From Flexistipes sp. (GTDB lineage Bacteria; Chrysiogenota; Deferribacteres; Deferribacterales; Flexistipitaceae), in contig NZ_JAXKVW010000001.1 of assembly GCF_036172515.1 (NCBI RefSeq), positions 310,001 through 374,000 on the forward strand: DNA of 64,000 bases. Direction: 5' to 3'. A program made the translations under genes and the position numbers. Under the pieces are notes generated by a model. That model did not search any database and was not told the DNA's origin. It saw nothing but the letters and a program-made list of their open reading frames with translations. Shown here one piece after another: positions 54,119 to 63,009 of the stretch (the first letter of the stretch is position 1; every line of letters starts with the position of its first letter).

Positions 54119-55285
54119 TTAGCCCCAGAATGTTCCGTAAATAACACCTGCTACTGTAGACATAACCACAACAAGTATAACATATACAACCGTTTTCCGG
54201 GTTCCTATCACACTCCTTATAACAAGCATGTTGGGCAAACTGAGTGACGGTCCTGCCAACAGAAGGGCAAGAGCGGGACCTTTGCCCATACCGGCGCCGA
54301 TAAGACCCTGTAGAATAGGTATTTCGGTAAGTGTGGCAAAATACATGAATGCTCCGACAATGGAAGCAAAAAAGTTGGCAAAGAGACTGTTGTCCCCGAC
54401 AAGTCCTTCAACATATTGTGAGGGTATTATACCTTCGTGCCCCGGGCGCCCCAGGAGAAAACCAGCCACTATGACACCGATGAAAAGAAGGGGCAAAATC
54501 TGTTTTGAAAACCCCCACGTTTCGTCCATCCAGGTACCCCTTTTCCCTTGATCCATTCCTGTAAATGCCATTATGATGACAACAGCCAGTGAAACTGCCG
54601 TTAATGGCCATTTATAATTGAAAATCAGGGCAAAGATGCCGCCATCAGAAGCCGGATTTGCCCATGTGGCAAATATCAGCACACCTATTAGTGCTGCGAA
54701 GAATATAAATGTTTGCAGCGGGTGACCGTCTTCAGTTTCTACTTCCCGTTTTGGTGCGCTATCATATCTTTCCTTCTCATCGTTTCTGAAAATAAAAGCC
54801 ATTGATAATCCTATAATTACTGCAAAAATTATAGCACCGATTGCTCTGGCAAGCCCCATCTCAAAACCTAAAACCCTTGCAGTTAAAACAATTGCCAGAA
54901 TATTTATTGCAGGACCGGAATAAACAAAAGCCATTGCCGGTCCGAGCCCGGCCCCTCTGGAATATATACCTGCAAAAAGAGGTAGAATTGTACAGGAACA
55001 AACAGCCAGTATAGCTCCGGATACCGATGCCACAGAATATGAGACTATTTTTTTGGCTTCAGCTCCAAAATATTTTATTACAGATGCCTGGGAAATAGTG
55101 GCACTCATAGCTCCGGCAATAAATAGGGCAGGCACCAGACAGGTAAGCGTATGCTTCCTGACATACTCCTGCAGCATATAAAAGCCTTCCAGAATTGCCC
55201 CGGAAACTGAAGGGGTATTAAAATCCACAAAATAAACGTAGGCAAAAATGAGCAAAATAGTTAAAAATTTGTTTCTTTCTTTCAT
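54119..55285 (-). CDS. DUF318/YraQ-type permease (ArsP-like)
   Basis: 388 residues, about ten membrane segments in two halves. The hallmark CSCTILPLFAGIYSRGAGLGPAMAFVYSGPAINILAIVLTARVLG is in the first half and a related PALALLLAGPSLSLPNML block in the second. Cytoplasmic linker at about 170-185. Some members (ArsP) export trivalent organoarsenicals; given the neighbours (thioredoxin-like, arr, acr3, arsC) a role in arsenic handling is plausible but not shown by sequence. Weak ribosome site. Confidence 0.85.
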   Translation of the reverse strand: MKERNKFLTILLIFAYVYFVDFNTPSVSGAILEGFYMLQEYVRKHTLTCLVPALFIAGAMSATISQASVIKYFGAEAKKIVSYSVASVSGAILAVCSCTILPLFAGIYSRGAGLGPAMAFVYSGPAINILAIVLTARVLGFEMGLARAIGAIIFAVIIGLSMAFIFRNDEKERYDSAPKREVETEDGHPLQTFIFFAALIGVLIFATWANPASDGGIFALIFNYKWPLTAVSLAVVIIMAFTGMDQGKRGTWMDETWGFSKQILPLLFIGVIVAGFLLGRPGHEGIIPSQYVEGLVGDNSLFANFFASIVGAFMYFATLTEIPILQGLIGAGMGKGPALALLLAGPSLSLPNMLVIRSVIGTRKTVVYVILVVVMSTVAGVIYGTFWG

Positions 55286-55387
55286 CAGTGTACCCTGCTG
55301 TTTTAATATCTGGAAAAGAATAATATGCTTTCATTGTATAGATGTCAAGTATGTTTTTATATATAACGAAATAAATAGATTGTATCT

Positions 55388-55662
55388 ACTTGTATACATA
55401 TTTGTTTATTATATCGTTTTTTATGGTAGAGATTTTCACCCACGCACTTAAAGCGTTAAGTGCGCAGAACCGGTTTCTCAACCTGTTTTAGGGGGAAATC
55501 AAGAGGGGGTACATTTATTGACAAACAACGTTAGAGATTTCTCCGCTCCACCGACCGCTATGAAATAGTGCTCGGTTCCGGTCGGAATGACAGTTTTTTG
55601 TCACCTCGACCGAAGCCGAAGGGTCTTGTCTATTATATTAATAATTTCTGTGAATCTGCTTA
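55388..55662 (+). repeat. Modular intergenic repeat, left flank of acr3-arsC
   Basis: 275 bp with ends ACTTG...CATATTTGTTT...GTAGAGA and TTAATAATTTCTG-GAATCTGCTTA that recur, same orientation, at 57291-57577. Interior differs: palindrome CGCACTTAA-AGCG-TTAAGTGCG (about 55443-55464), GAGGGGGTACATTT (also at 58373-58386), and two GATTTCTCCG...GGAATGACA / GTCACCTCGACCGAAG modules. Fills the whole permease-acr3 gap. Confidence 0.7.
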
Positions 55663-55697
55663 GTAAATTATTTCCCGGTTAAAAAAGTATGCTTAAA

Positions 55698-56801
55698 TCA
55701 GGAAGTTGATTTGCATTTAACGTGGCAGACACCCTGTATAGTGTTTACTGCAAAGGGGAAGTATTTTTCTTTAAATCTCAAAGCCACATGTACCAAACCG
55801 ATCAGCACCGGCACTTCCACAAGCGGCCCTATAACAGCTGCAAAGGCCTGCCCTGAATTTATGCCGAAAACGGATATAGCCACGGCGATAGCAAGCTCAA
55901 AATTGTTGGATGCGGCAGTAAAACTCAGAGTCGTGGTTTGCTCATATGTTGCACCGATCTTGTAGGACATGAAAAAAGAAATAAGGAACATAATCACAAA
56001 ATACAATAATAACGGAATTGCAATTCTGATAACATCAAAAGGAAGTTTTATAATATACTCCCCTTTGAAAGAAAACATCACAAATATAGTAAAAAGCAGA
56101 AAGACCAGGGTTAAAGGGCTTATTTTCGGGATAAAAGTGTTTTCATAGGCTTCTTTTCCCCAGATCTTTAGTCCGGTAATTCTGGATAAAATTCCCGCAA
56201 TAAAAGGAATACCAAGGTAAATAAAAACACTTTTGGCAATCTGCGGCATTGAAATATCCACAATTGTACCTTCAAAACCAAACAGGGAAGGCAGAAATGT
56301 TATGAAAACGTATGCATATACTGTGAAAAACAACACCTGAAATACCGAATTAAAAGCCACCAATCCTGCGCAGTATTCGGTATCACCTTTTGCAAGGTCG
56401 TTCCAGACAATTACCATAGCAATGCAGCGGGCAAGTCCGATAAGAATGAGGCCTGTCGTATATTCATTGTGCCCTGACAGGAAAGCCACAGCTAATAAAA
56501 ACATAAGTACCGGCCCGACTATCCAGTTTTGAACAAGTGACAAAGCCAGCACCTTGACATTTTTAAAAACATGAGCCAGCTCTTCATATTTTACTTTTGC
56601 AAGTGGAGGATACATCATCAGAATGAGACCTATTGCAATAGGTATATTCGTAGTTCCCACACTCAGTTTATCTATTGTATCGGCAATCCCCGGGAAAAAA
56701 TAACCGGAAGATACTCCTACTATCATCGCAAGGAATATCCACAACGTTAAAAATCTGTCCAGAACACTCATCTTTTTTGCAACGGATTCTTTAGCCACCA
56801 T
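55698..56801 (-). CDS. acr3: ACR3-family arsenite efflux transporter
   Basis: 367 residues, ten membrane segments. Extrudes As(OH)3. The essential cysteine is in [13 protein letters not shown] (Cys126) and the essential glutamate in [23 protein letters not shown] precedes the ATG; 12 bp after arsC, so both are one transcript. No arsR gene is in the window. Ends in a basic Cys-containing tail (GVCHVKCKS). Confidence 0.95.
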   Translation of the reverse strand: MVAKESVAKKMSVLDRFLTLWIFLAMIVGVSSGYFFPGIADTIDKLSVGTTNIPIAIGLILMMYPPLAKVKYEELAHVFKNVKVLALSLVQNWIVGPVLMFLLAVAFLSGHNEYTTGLILIGLARCIAMVIVWNDLAKGDTEYCAGLVAFNSVFQVLFFTVYAYVFITFLPSLFGFEGTIVDISMPQIAKSVFIYLGIPFIAGILSRITGLKIWGKEAYENTFIPKISPLTLVFLLFTIFVMFSFKGEYIIKLPFDVIRIAIPLLLYFVIMFLISFFMSYKIGATYEQTTTLSFTAASNNFELAIAVAISVFGINSGQAFAAVIGPLVEVPVLIGLVHVALRFKEKYFPFAVNTIQGVCHVKCKSTS

Positions 56802-56813
56802 ATCCCCCTGAAA

Positions 56814-57233
56814 TCAAATAATTTTGCTCAATTCGTCTTTTATATAACTTTTTATTTCATCACGTACTTTTCTGAATTGACCAAGTATTTCTTCTTCGCT
56901 CCCTGCCACCTGAGCCGGGTCATTAAAACCCTTATGTATCATCTGCGCTTTTTTTAAATACATAGGGCACGTTTCATTCGCATGACCACAGACGGTAACA
57001 ACCACATCAAAATCTATACCCTTAACATCATTCAGTGTCTTGGAATAATGTCCCTGCATCTCGTAACCGTCTTCCTTCATTACTTCCAGCATATAAGGGT
57101 TGAGTCCATGTTTTTCCAGCCCGGCCGAATAGACATCATAATGTTCCAGATAATTTTTTCCATACGCCTCAGCCATCTGACTCCTGCAGGAATTACCCGT
57201 GCATAGAAATAAAAGTTTTTTTGAGATTGCCAT
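56814..57233 (-). CDS. arsC: Arsenate reductase, thioredoxin-coupled
   Basis: 139 residues. Low-molecular-weight phosphatase fold: P-loop C11-TGNSC-R17 (C-x5-R), and the redox pair Cys82 and Cys89 (VCGHANETCP), the same three cysteines used by thioredoxin-coupled ArsC. DPAQVAGSEEEIL holds the catalytic aspartate region. Reduces cytosolic arsenate for Acr3 export. First gene of the arsC-acr3 pair. Confidence 0.96.
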   Translation of the reverse strand: MAISKKLLFLCTGNSCRSQMAEAYGKNYLEHYDVYSAGLEKHGLNPYMLEVMKEDGYEMQGHYSKTLNDVKGIDFDVVVTVCGHANETCPMYLKKAQMIHKGFNDPAQVAGSEEEILGQFRKVRDEIKSYIKDELSKII

Positions 57234-57253
57234 TTTACCTCTCCCCGCAAAAA

Positions 57254-57280
57254 TTTAAACAGGTGCAAGTGCAGTTTAAA
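57254..57280. promoter_or_regulatory. Operator-like inverted repeat upstream of arsC
   Basis: TTTAAAC-N13-GTTTAAA (57254-57260 and 57274-57280), 21-47 bp before the arsC ATG. A regulator site is likely; the sequence between carries TGCAAGTGCA. No ArsR gene is present to assign. Confidence 0.5.
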
Positions 57281-57290
57281 CAATAAGCAT

Positions 57291-57577
57291 ACTTGCATAT
57301 TTGTTTGCTGTATTGTTTCTTACAGTAGAGACCTCTCCGCTTCGGCCGCCCCCCGTTAAATATCAGCTTCGCTAATTGCCTGCGGCATTTAACCAGGCAA
57401 GAGGTGACAGCTTTCTGGCTCCTCGTCCGGGAAAAATGTCTAGCATCCGCCTTGTGCGGATAAATAGAATGTAAACATATTTACCAGTCTAAAAGACTGG
57501 TGCTAGCCGCAGGCATCATCCCGAGCGAAGCCGAGGGATCTCTATCTATGTACTAATAATTTCTGCGTATCTGCTTA
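57291..57577 (+). repeat. Modular intergenic repeat, right flank of acr3-arsC
   Basis: 287 bp with the same ends and orientation as 55388-55662. Its interior contains, in reverse, the composite element found at 43648-43805 (match 57327-57505), a second palindrome TAGCATCCGC-CTTGT-GCGGATAAATAGAATGT and GAGCGAAGCCGAGGGATCTC. No gene inside. Confidence 0.78.
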
Positions 57578-57705
57578 ACTATAAATGCTGATATAAAATT
57601 ATTTTACAAAAGTCAACTATGTTTTTATTTATATCGAAACATGATTAAATTTTATCTGTTATAAATAAAAATTGACAACATTTTGCATTATCATATCTTA
57701 GCGTT

Positions 57706-58311
57706 ATGAACAGAAGAATTTTCCTCAGATATCTTTTGGTGAGCGGGGCTTTCTTTGTATCCAGCAGGGTGAGAGCTTTAGCTGCTTTCGGTGACTTTAT
57801 CAATCCATGGAGGATAAGGACTGTTGAAGGAAGTACGCCAGAAATAGATATAGACAAATTTTCGCTGTCAATCACCGGGTTGGCGGAAGAAAGGCGGAAA
57901 TTCGCATATTCAGACCTGGAAAATTTGACAGATACTTCTTACCGGGAGGATTTCAACTGTGTTGAAGGGTGGAGTGTTCCGGATCTTAAATGGGAAGGTG
58001 TCAGCCTTAATAAAATTATAGAGATTGTTAAACCCTATAAAAAGGCAAAATATATTAATTTTTACTGTTATGGCAATAAATATACCGAATCCATTCCTGT
58101 TTCAGAAGTTAAAGACAGATATATACTGGCGTTAAAGGTAAACGGTGAAAAATTGGAGCCAAAGCACGGGTTCCCTGTAAGACTTTTCTACCCGGACAGG
58201 TATGGTTATAAGAGTGCAAAATGGATAAAAAAGATCGAATTTTCTGATATTAAAGTCCCCGGTTTCTGGACAAAAAGAGGATACCCTTACGACGGTAAAA
58301 TTTTGGGATAG
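57706..58311 (+). CDS. Sulfite-oxidase-fold molybdopterin protein (MsrP-like), orphan
   Basis: 201 residues. N-terminal Tat-like signal NRRIFLRYLLVSGAFF. Core of the oxidoreductase molybdopterin-binding family: the Mo-ligand cysteine in DFNCVEGWSVPDLKWEGV, then KHGFPVRLFYPDRYGYKSAKWIKKIEF. Small, single-domain; no haem domain or MsrQ partner gene beside it. Probable periplasmic reductase/oxidase of unknown substrate. An A/T-rich spacer precedes it. Confidence 0.85.
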   Translation: MNRRIFLRYLLVSGAFFVSSRVRALAAFGDFINPWRIRTVEGSTPEIDIDKFSLSITGLAEERRKFAYSDLENLTDTSYREDFNCVEGWSVPDLKWEGVSLNKIIEIVKPYKKAKYINFYCYGNKYTESIPVSEVKDRYILALKVNGEKLEPKHGFPVRLFYPDRYGYKSAKWIKKIEFSDIKVPGFWTKRGYPYDGKILG

Positions 58312-58482
58312 AAAGTTTTGAACAGGATAGGAAAAGGGACTTTCTTCTCCCCCTGGATTAGGGGTAGATGCAGAGGGGGTACATTTTGTTTTTAAACAAA
58401 TTTTTGTACACCTGCAGGTCTAAAGCCCTGCTTCGGGAATTATTCAAAGTTTTCGGGTGAATGTTGCCACCCAAATGCCGCA
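58312..58482. other. Repeat-bearing spacer between convergent genes
   Basis: 171 bp with a GTAC...GTAC palindrome (58379-58409, TTTGTTT/AAACAAA arms) preceded by GAGGGGGTACATTT, also present at 55503-55516. No ORF. Confidence 0.55.
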
Positions 58483-59013
58483 TTACTCCCCAACGATATT
58501 TGCGAATTTTGAAAATTCCGGTCTGTAAGTAACAGTCCCTGTAATTTCATCTGTGCGTTCTGAATCCAGCGGCAAAATCATAAAAGCTTCATCCGGTACA
58601 TCCCACTGGCACCGGAGTCCATGTTTGCCTGCGGGGGTAAAGCCGAATTGCGAATAATATTCAGGATAACCGAGCACTGCGATAAAAGGGTAAGCGGCCT
58701 CAGAAAGTATTTCAATGCTCTCTTCCACCATTTTTCTGCCGATTCCTTTCTTTTGATACCCGGGGAGAACAGCCATAGGCCCCAATGCTGCTCCGGTCAA
58801 TTCATTTTTATGTGAGTTTATTTTGCATGGTGTGTATAAAATATGACCAACAATGAGGTTGCTCAGAAGGGCCACAAGAGAAATTATTATTCCGTCATTT
58901 TCCCTTAATTCATTTACGAGTTCTGCCTCCTCGCTCCTTCCGAAAGCTTCATTGTTAAGTCTGTAAATTTCACCGAAATCTCTTTCCTGTTCTTCTCTGA
59001 TTATCAGTTTCAT
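58483..59013 (-). CDS. GNAT-family N-acetyltransferase
   Basis: 176 residues. Acetyl-CoA-binding motif is in VLPGYQKKGIGRKMVEESIEI (Q/RxxGxG/A). N-terminal LIIREEQERDFGEIYRLNNEAFG is typical, and the YPEYYSQFGFTPAGKHGLRC block marks the YhbS-like group. Substrate not predictable. GGGGGG ribosome site; monocistronic, convergent with the molybdoprotein gene. Confidence 0.9.
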   Translation of the reverse strand: MKLIIREEQERDFGEIYRLNNEAFGRSEEAELVNELRENDGIIISLVALLSNLIVGHILYTPCKINSHKNELTGAALGPMAVLPGYQKKGIGRKMVEESIEILSEAAYPFIAVLGYPEYYSQFGFTPAGKHGLRCQWDVPDEAFMILPLDSERTDEITGTVTYRPEFSKFANIVGE

Positions 59014-59082
59014 GAGCCCCCCGTATCGTTTGTGGTATTTATTATATTATATCAGAAAAATTCCAATTTTTGAAATTTCTGT

Positions 59083-59541
59083 TTAAAAGCCGGATTTTTT
59101 CCCGGTAATTTCTTTGAGAATAATTTTTATGACTGAAGTTTTGCTGGCCGACTTATCAGTGAAAGTGAAACTATCGTCCGAGTATTGGGACATAATAACA
59201 TTTAGTGCCTCAATTTTATCAGAGGAGTTTCCTATCAAATAAGCCTTTCCGAATCCGATGACACTTCGATATTTCATTGTCCAGCTGCAGGCTTCTTGTC
59301 CTTTCTGAATTTTTGATTCCGGAACAAACTCGACACATACATCATTATTTTTGTTGATAATATCAATTTTTCTACCCATCTGTGCACAGTGCAAAAAAAC
59401 GGTGCTGTATCTGTATCCGAAACTCATTGGAACAATATAAGGAGTATTGTTATCTGAAAGGCCCAAATGGCAGACAGTTGAATCAGCAATTATTTTTTCA
59501 ATTTCATCTTTATCGGTTATTTCTTTTTCTTTTCTGCGCAT
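59083..59541 (-). CDS. FMN-binding split-barrel (PNPOx-like/NimA-type) protein
   Basis: 152 residues from ATG 59541 (AAAGGAG 6 nt upstream); the longer frame to 59595 would overlap the regulator gene. STVCHLGLSDNNTPYIVPMSFGYRYSTVFLHCAQMGRKIDIINKNNDVCVEFV is the typical pyridoxamine-5-phosphate-oxidase-like fold. Follows the MocR gene by 17 bp, so it may be under the same control. May bind FMN or haem; function unknown. Confidence 0.85.
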   Translation of the reverse strand: MRRKEKEITDKDEIEKIIADSTVCHLGLSDNNTPYIVPMSFGYRYSTVFLHCAQMGRKIDIINKNNDVCVEFVPESKIQKGQEACSWTMKYRSVIGFGKAYLIGNSSDKIEALNVIMSQYSDDSFTFTDKSASKTSVIKIILKEITGKKSGF

Positions 59542-59558
59542 CTTTTTCTCCTTTCTGT

Positions 59559-60977
59559 TTAAAACATTCCATTGTATAATTCGTAGATTTTGCATAGACC
59601 CTTTTCAATACGGGCATTAATAGGGTATCCACAGTTAATCCGAAGGTAATTCCTGAATTTGTCAGGTTTACTGGAAAAGATTGCGCCCGGAGAAAAGCCG
59701 ATTCCATGATCGAGCGCTTTATGGTATAATGCTAAAGTGTCGGTTTTTTCCGGCAGCTGCAGCCACAGAAGAAATCCTCCTTTGGGATTGGTCATGCGTA
59801 TACTGCTGCCGAAAAGGCGGCTTAGCTCTTCTCTGTAAGCGCTGATCTGCAAAAAAAGCGTTTTGGAAAGCTTCTTTATATGGTTGTGAAATTTGCCACT
59901 CTGCAGGTACTTAGCCATAACGTGCTGAGGGAGACTTGCAGAAGACATGTTGTTTGCTAGTTTAGCTTCATAAACATCTTTGTAATATTTGTTCGGAATT
60001 ATCCACCCGATTCTACTCCCCGGAGAGACTGTTTTGGAAAAGCTGGAAACATAAATTATGTGATCGGTTTTCGAAGGGTTGGCAAGAGGGGTTATTTTTT
60101 TGTATGTGTGTGAAAGTGTGCCGAAAGTATCATCTTCTATAATAATAAATTTTTCTGAAGCAAGGCTTCTCAGATAATGTTTTTTATCTTCGCACATCAA
60201 GCTGCCGGTGGGGTTGCTGAAAGCAGGCTGGGTTATAATACATTTTATATCGTATTTATCTTTGGCTTTCTGAAGATAGTCGATATCTATACCTTTCTCC
60301 GGGCAGGCGGGGATTTCAACAGGATACATGCCAAGTTTTTTTAAAACGTGCTGATAGCCGAAATAAGTTGGTGATTCAACTGCAATAGCGTCACCCTGTT
60401 CAGCAACTGAAGACAATATATAAAAAATACCTTCCATAGCTCCATTTGTTATGATAATTTCTTCAGGACTTACATAAAAATCCCTTAAAGCCATAAGCCG
60501 AGCGATTTCAACTCTGAGATCATAAAAGCCTGCTGTCGCAGTGTAATTTATATATTGATCTTCACTGCCGTTAATTACTTCTCTTGTGAAAGATTTTAAC
60601 TCCTTATGAGGCATAAGCTTGGGTGATGCCACAGCGGCGCCCAGAGGTAAGATATTTTTATTCTGAGTGTCATTTAGAATACTGTTGATAATGTCAATGT
60701 TTTCCACCGGGGACTTGTTAATAATCGAATTTTTTCTTTCCGGTATTTTAACTGAATTTTGTGGTTTAAGATAATATCCCGATTTTTCAACAGAGTAAAT
60801 CAGCCCTTTACTCTCCAGCTCTTCATAAGCTTTCATAGCTGTGGTCATGCTTACCTGAAATGTTTTTGAAATTGTTCTTAAAGAAGGGAGCTTTTCCCCC
60901 GGTGTCACAATCTTTTTTTCAGCTAATTTGAGTATGTAATTTTCTATGTGTTCATACAAATACGATTGGCAGATCAT
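59559..60977 (-). CDS. MocR/PdxR-type regulator (GntR HTH + aminotransferase)
   Basis: 472 residues. N-terminal GntR winged helix (1-70; PGEKLPSLRTISKTFQVSMTTAMKAYEELESKGLIY), then a full fold-type I PLP domain with the PLP lysine in VSSFSKTVSPGSRIGW and QPAFSNPTGSLM. Such proteins sense PLP or amino compounds and control adjacent genes. Divergent from the MFS-hydratase-aminotransferase operon and upstream of the flavin-fold gene, so it probably controls both. Confidence 0.93.
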   Translation of the reverse strand: MICQSYLYEHIENYILKLAEKKIVTPGEKLPSLRTISKTFQVSMTTAMKAYEELESKGLIYSVEKSGYYLKPQNSVKIPERKNSIINKSPVENIDIINSILNDTQNKNILPLGAAVASPKLMPHKELKSFTREVINGSEDQYINYTATAGFYDLRVEIARLMALRDFYVSPEEIIITNGAMEGIFYILSSVAEQGDAIAVESPTYFGYQHVLKKLGMYPVEIPACPEKGIDIDYLQKAKDKYDIKCIITQPAFSNPTGSLMCEDKKHYLRSLASEKFIIIEDDTFGTLSHTYKKITPLANPSKTDHIIYVSSFSKTVSPGSRIGWIIPNKYYKDVYEAKLANNMSSASLPQHVMAKYLQSGKFHNHIKKLSKTLFLQISAYREELSRLFGSSIRMTNPKGGFLLWLQLPEKTDTLALYHKALDHGIGFSPGAIFSSKPDKFRNYLRINCGYPINARIEKGLCKIYELYNGMF

Positions 60978-61014
60978 CTGTTATCCTTTAATTTTTATTT
61001 TTTGTATCTGTTAT
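60976..61014. promoter_or_regulatory. Direct repeat ATCTGTTAT in the MocR-MFS divergent region
   Basis: ATCTGTTAT occurs at 60976-60984 (overlapping the MocR start) and 61006-61014, exactly 30 bp apart in the same orientation. MocR proteins typically bind two direct repeats in such divergent spaces, so this is a candidate operator. Confidence 0.5.
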
Positions 61015-61063
61015 TGTGCTCTGGTTTCAGATATAAGTCAATGGAAAAGCACGAAGGTGAAAA

Positions 61064-62260
61064 ATGAACTATTTACACGCTTTTCTTTCCAGCTGCTCTG
61101 TCCTAATGTTAGTTTTTGCTATTTCCAGATATGGCTTAACGGCAATGTTGCCGCTCATGAAATCAGGAGTGCCCTTAAATGCTGTTCAGGCTGGTATTTT
61201 AAGCTCTTCAAACTTCATCGGTTATCTTTCCGGGGCATTGCTGACAAGATTTATTAATCCAGGCAGAAATAAGAAAATACTGTATAATCTGTTTCTTCTG
61301 TTACTTGTTGTTATGATTTTGCTTATGGGTATGACGCATTCACTGAGATTTATGGTTTTTTTGCGTTTTACATCCGGCTTGATAAGCGCATTCGTTTTTA
61401 TCAGCACATTTGCATGGATTTCATCTGTTTTGATGCAGAATAACAAAAAAGAACTGCTGCCATTATTGTATTCTTCCGTAGGTTTGGGAATATTTCTTGT
61501 TTCCGTTATTATCGGTATTATCGATGACTTTGCAACATGGGAAGTCGGCTGGATATCTCTTGGCATTTTTGCCGTACCCTTTTGTATATTTTCTTTTACA
61601 GCCCGGCCTTTTCTGCCAAGTACCGATGCCACTGATTCTGGCAGCAAGAGGGGTGTTTATAAAGAAATGCCTGCTCATATTAAGTCTTTAGTTATTTTTA
61701 CCTTGATATTTTATGCAGCAGAGGGTTTTTCCAATAATATATCGGCCACATTTATCCTGTATAATTTAAAAAATCTGGATTTTATTTCCGACAATGTGTG
61801 GAAGGCATGGGCATTGGTTGGTTTTGCCGGATTTTTATCCCCTTTTCTTATCAGAAAATTACTTAAGACGTTTGATTTCCCGGTGACACTTCTGATTTTG
61901 CAGACTCTATTGTCATTGGGAATTGTTATGCCCCTTATAGAAAATAAACTTTTTATATATGCCGGTTCTGTCTTTTTCGGATTCAGCTTTTTGTCTATTC
62001 CCCCTATAACGCTGGGTTTTGTTTCTTCTTTAGTTAATGAAGGAAAAGATAAAATAATTTCTGATTTCACCATTATTTTTAGTTCAGCGCTTTTTATATC
62101 TCCAGTCTTGGGGGGAATTATTACCGATATAACAGGTCACTACAGCAACTCTGTTTTGCTTGCATTTAGCATTTCCATGGTAGGATTATTGTCTTCTTTT
62201 TTTATTAATAAGATTTACAGGACTAATAATTTTAAATCAACTGCCAGGGGGATAATATGA
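61064..62260 (+). CDS. MFS transporter, YbfB/YjiJ family
   Basis: 398 residues, twelve membrane segments. SRYGLTAMLPLMKSG, and GILSSSNFIGYLSGALLTRF in the first half; EGFSNNISATFILYNL opens the second. Likely exporter or importer of a small organic molecule, possibly amino-acid like given the neighbours. Overlaps the next gene's start by 4 nt (ATGA). Ribosome site GAAGGTG. Confidence 0.88.
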   Translation: MNYLHAFLSSCSVLMLVFAISRYGLTAMLPLMKSGVPLNAVQAGILSSSNFIGYLSGALLTRFINPGRNKKILYNLFLLLLVVMILLMGMTHSLRFMVFLRFTSGLISAFVFISTFAWISSVLMQNNKKELLPLLYSSVGLGIFLVSVIIGIIDDFATWEVGWISLGIFAVPFCIFSFTARPFLPSTDATDSGSKRGVYKEMPAHIKSLVIFTLIFYAAEGFSNNISATFILYNLKNLDFISDNVWKAWALVGFAGFLSPFLIRKLLKTFDFPVTLLILQTLLSLGIVMPLIENKLFIYAGSVFFGFSFLSIPPITLGFVSSLVNEGKDKIISDFTIIFSSALFISPVLGGIITDITGHYSNSVLLAFSISMVGLLSSFFINKIYRTNNFKSTARGII

Positions 62261-63009
62261 AAACTGTAATTTATGAAAAGGAAAACCACATAGCTTATAT
62301 TTATCTTAACAGAAGCGAAAGTATGAACGCCATTAATGAAAAAATGAACAACGAGTTTGAAAAGGTATGGGATGATTTTGAACAGGATGATTCGTTATAT
62401 GCAGCAATTGTAACCGGAAAGGGGAAAGCTTTTTGCGCCGGATTGGATTTAAAAACGGAACTGCCCCGTTGGAAAAATGCAAGTGCAAACGATATCAGGA
62501 GTAAAATAAACAAAGGCTTGGGAGGGGGTGTAACCAGAGGCCGTCACAGATTATCGAAACCTGTTATAGCTGCTGTAAACGGAGCAGCAGTTGCAGGAGG
62601 TTTTGAGTTGGCACTTGCTTGCGATATACGGATAGCTTCACAAGAAGCAGTTTTCGGCGTTTTCGAGATGAAGCACGGCATCCATCAGGGCGATGGGGGT
62701 ATTGTGAGGTTATTATCAATTGCGGGTTTAGGTGTGACAATGGATTTGACATTAACCGGACGTAAGATCAATGCAGATGAGGCTTTACGGCTTAATCTTG
62801 TTTCGGAAGTGGTTACCCATGACATGCTTATGGGAACAGCGGAGAAATATGCCTCTATGATTATCGGGAATGATCGGGGAGCTGTAAGTTCAGCCAAAGA
62901 AACAATTCTGGATAGTATCGGGCAAAGACTTGATGATGCATTAAAGCTTGAGATGTTTAATGCATACTCCTGTTTCAGCAAACATAAAAATGGAGGAGAA
63001 GATGACTGA
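62257..63009 (+). CDS. Enoyl-CoA hydratase/isomerase family protein
   Basis: 250 residues. Oxyanion-hole segments FCAGLDLK and NGAAVAGGFELALACD, plus FGVFEMKHGIHQGDGGIVRL, which keeps a glutamate at the expected catalytic position (FE-x2), so a hydratase/isomerase is plausible. The third segment differs from standard FPGxGGTxRL. Overlaps the transporter (4 nt) and aminotransferase (8 nt). Substrate unknown. Confidence 0.9.
   Translation: MKTVIYEKENHIAYIYLNRSESMNAINEKMNNEFEKVWDDFEQDDSLYAAIVTGKGKAFCAGLDLKTELPRWKNASANDIRSKINKGLGGGVTRGRHRLSKPVIAAVNGAAVAGGFELALACDIRIASQEAVFGVFEMKHGIHQGDGGIVRLLSIAGLGVTMDLTLTGRKINADEALRLNLVSEVVTHDMLMGTAEKYASMIIGNDRGAVSSAKETILDSIGQRLDDALKLEMFNAYSCFSKHKNGGEDD

Noticed and set aside
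57281-57330. ArsR operator in AACAATA...TATTGTT upstream of arsC
   Set aside because: The same sequence recurs at 55388-55430 as the edge of the repeat element, so it is repeat rather than a specific operator.
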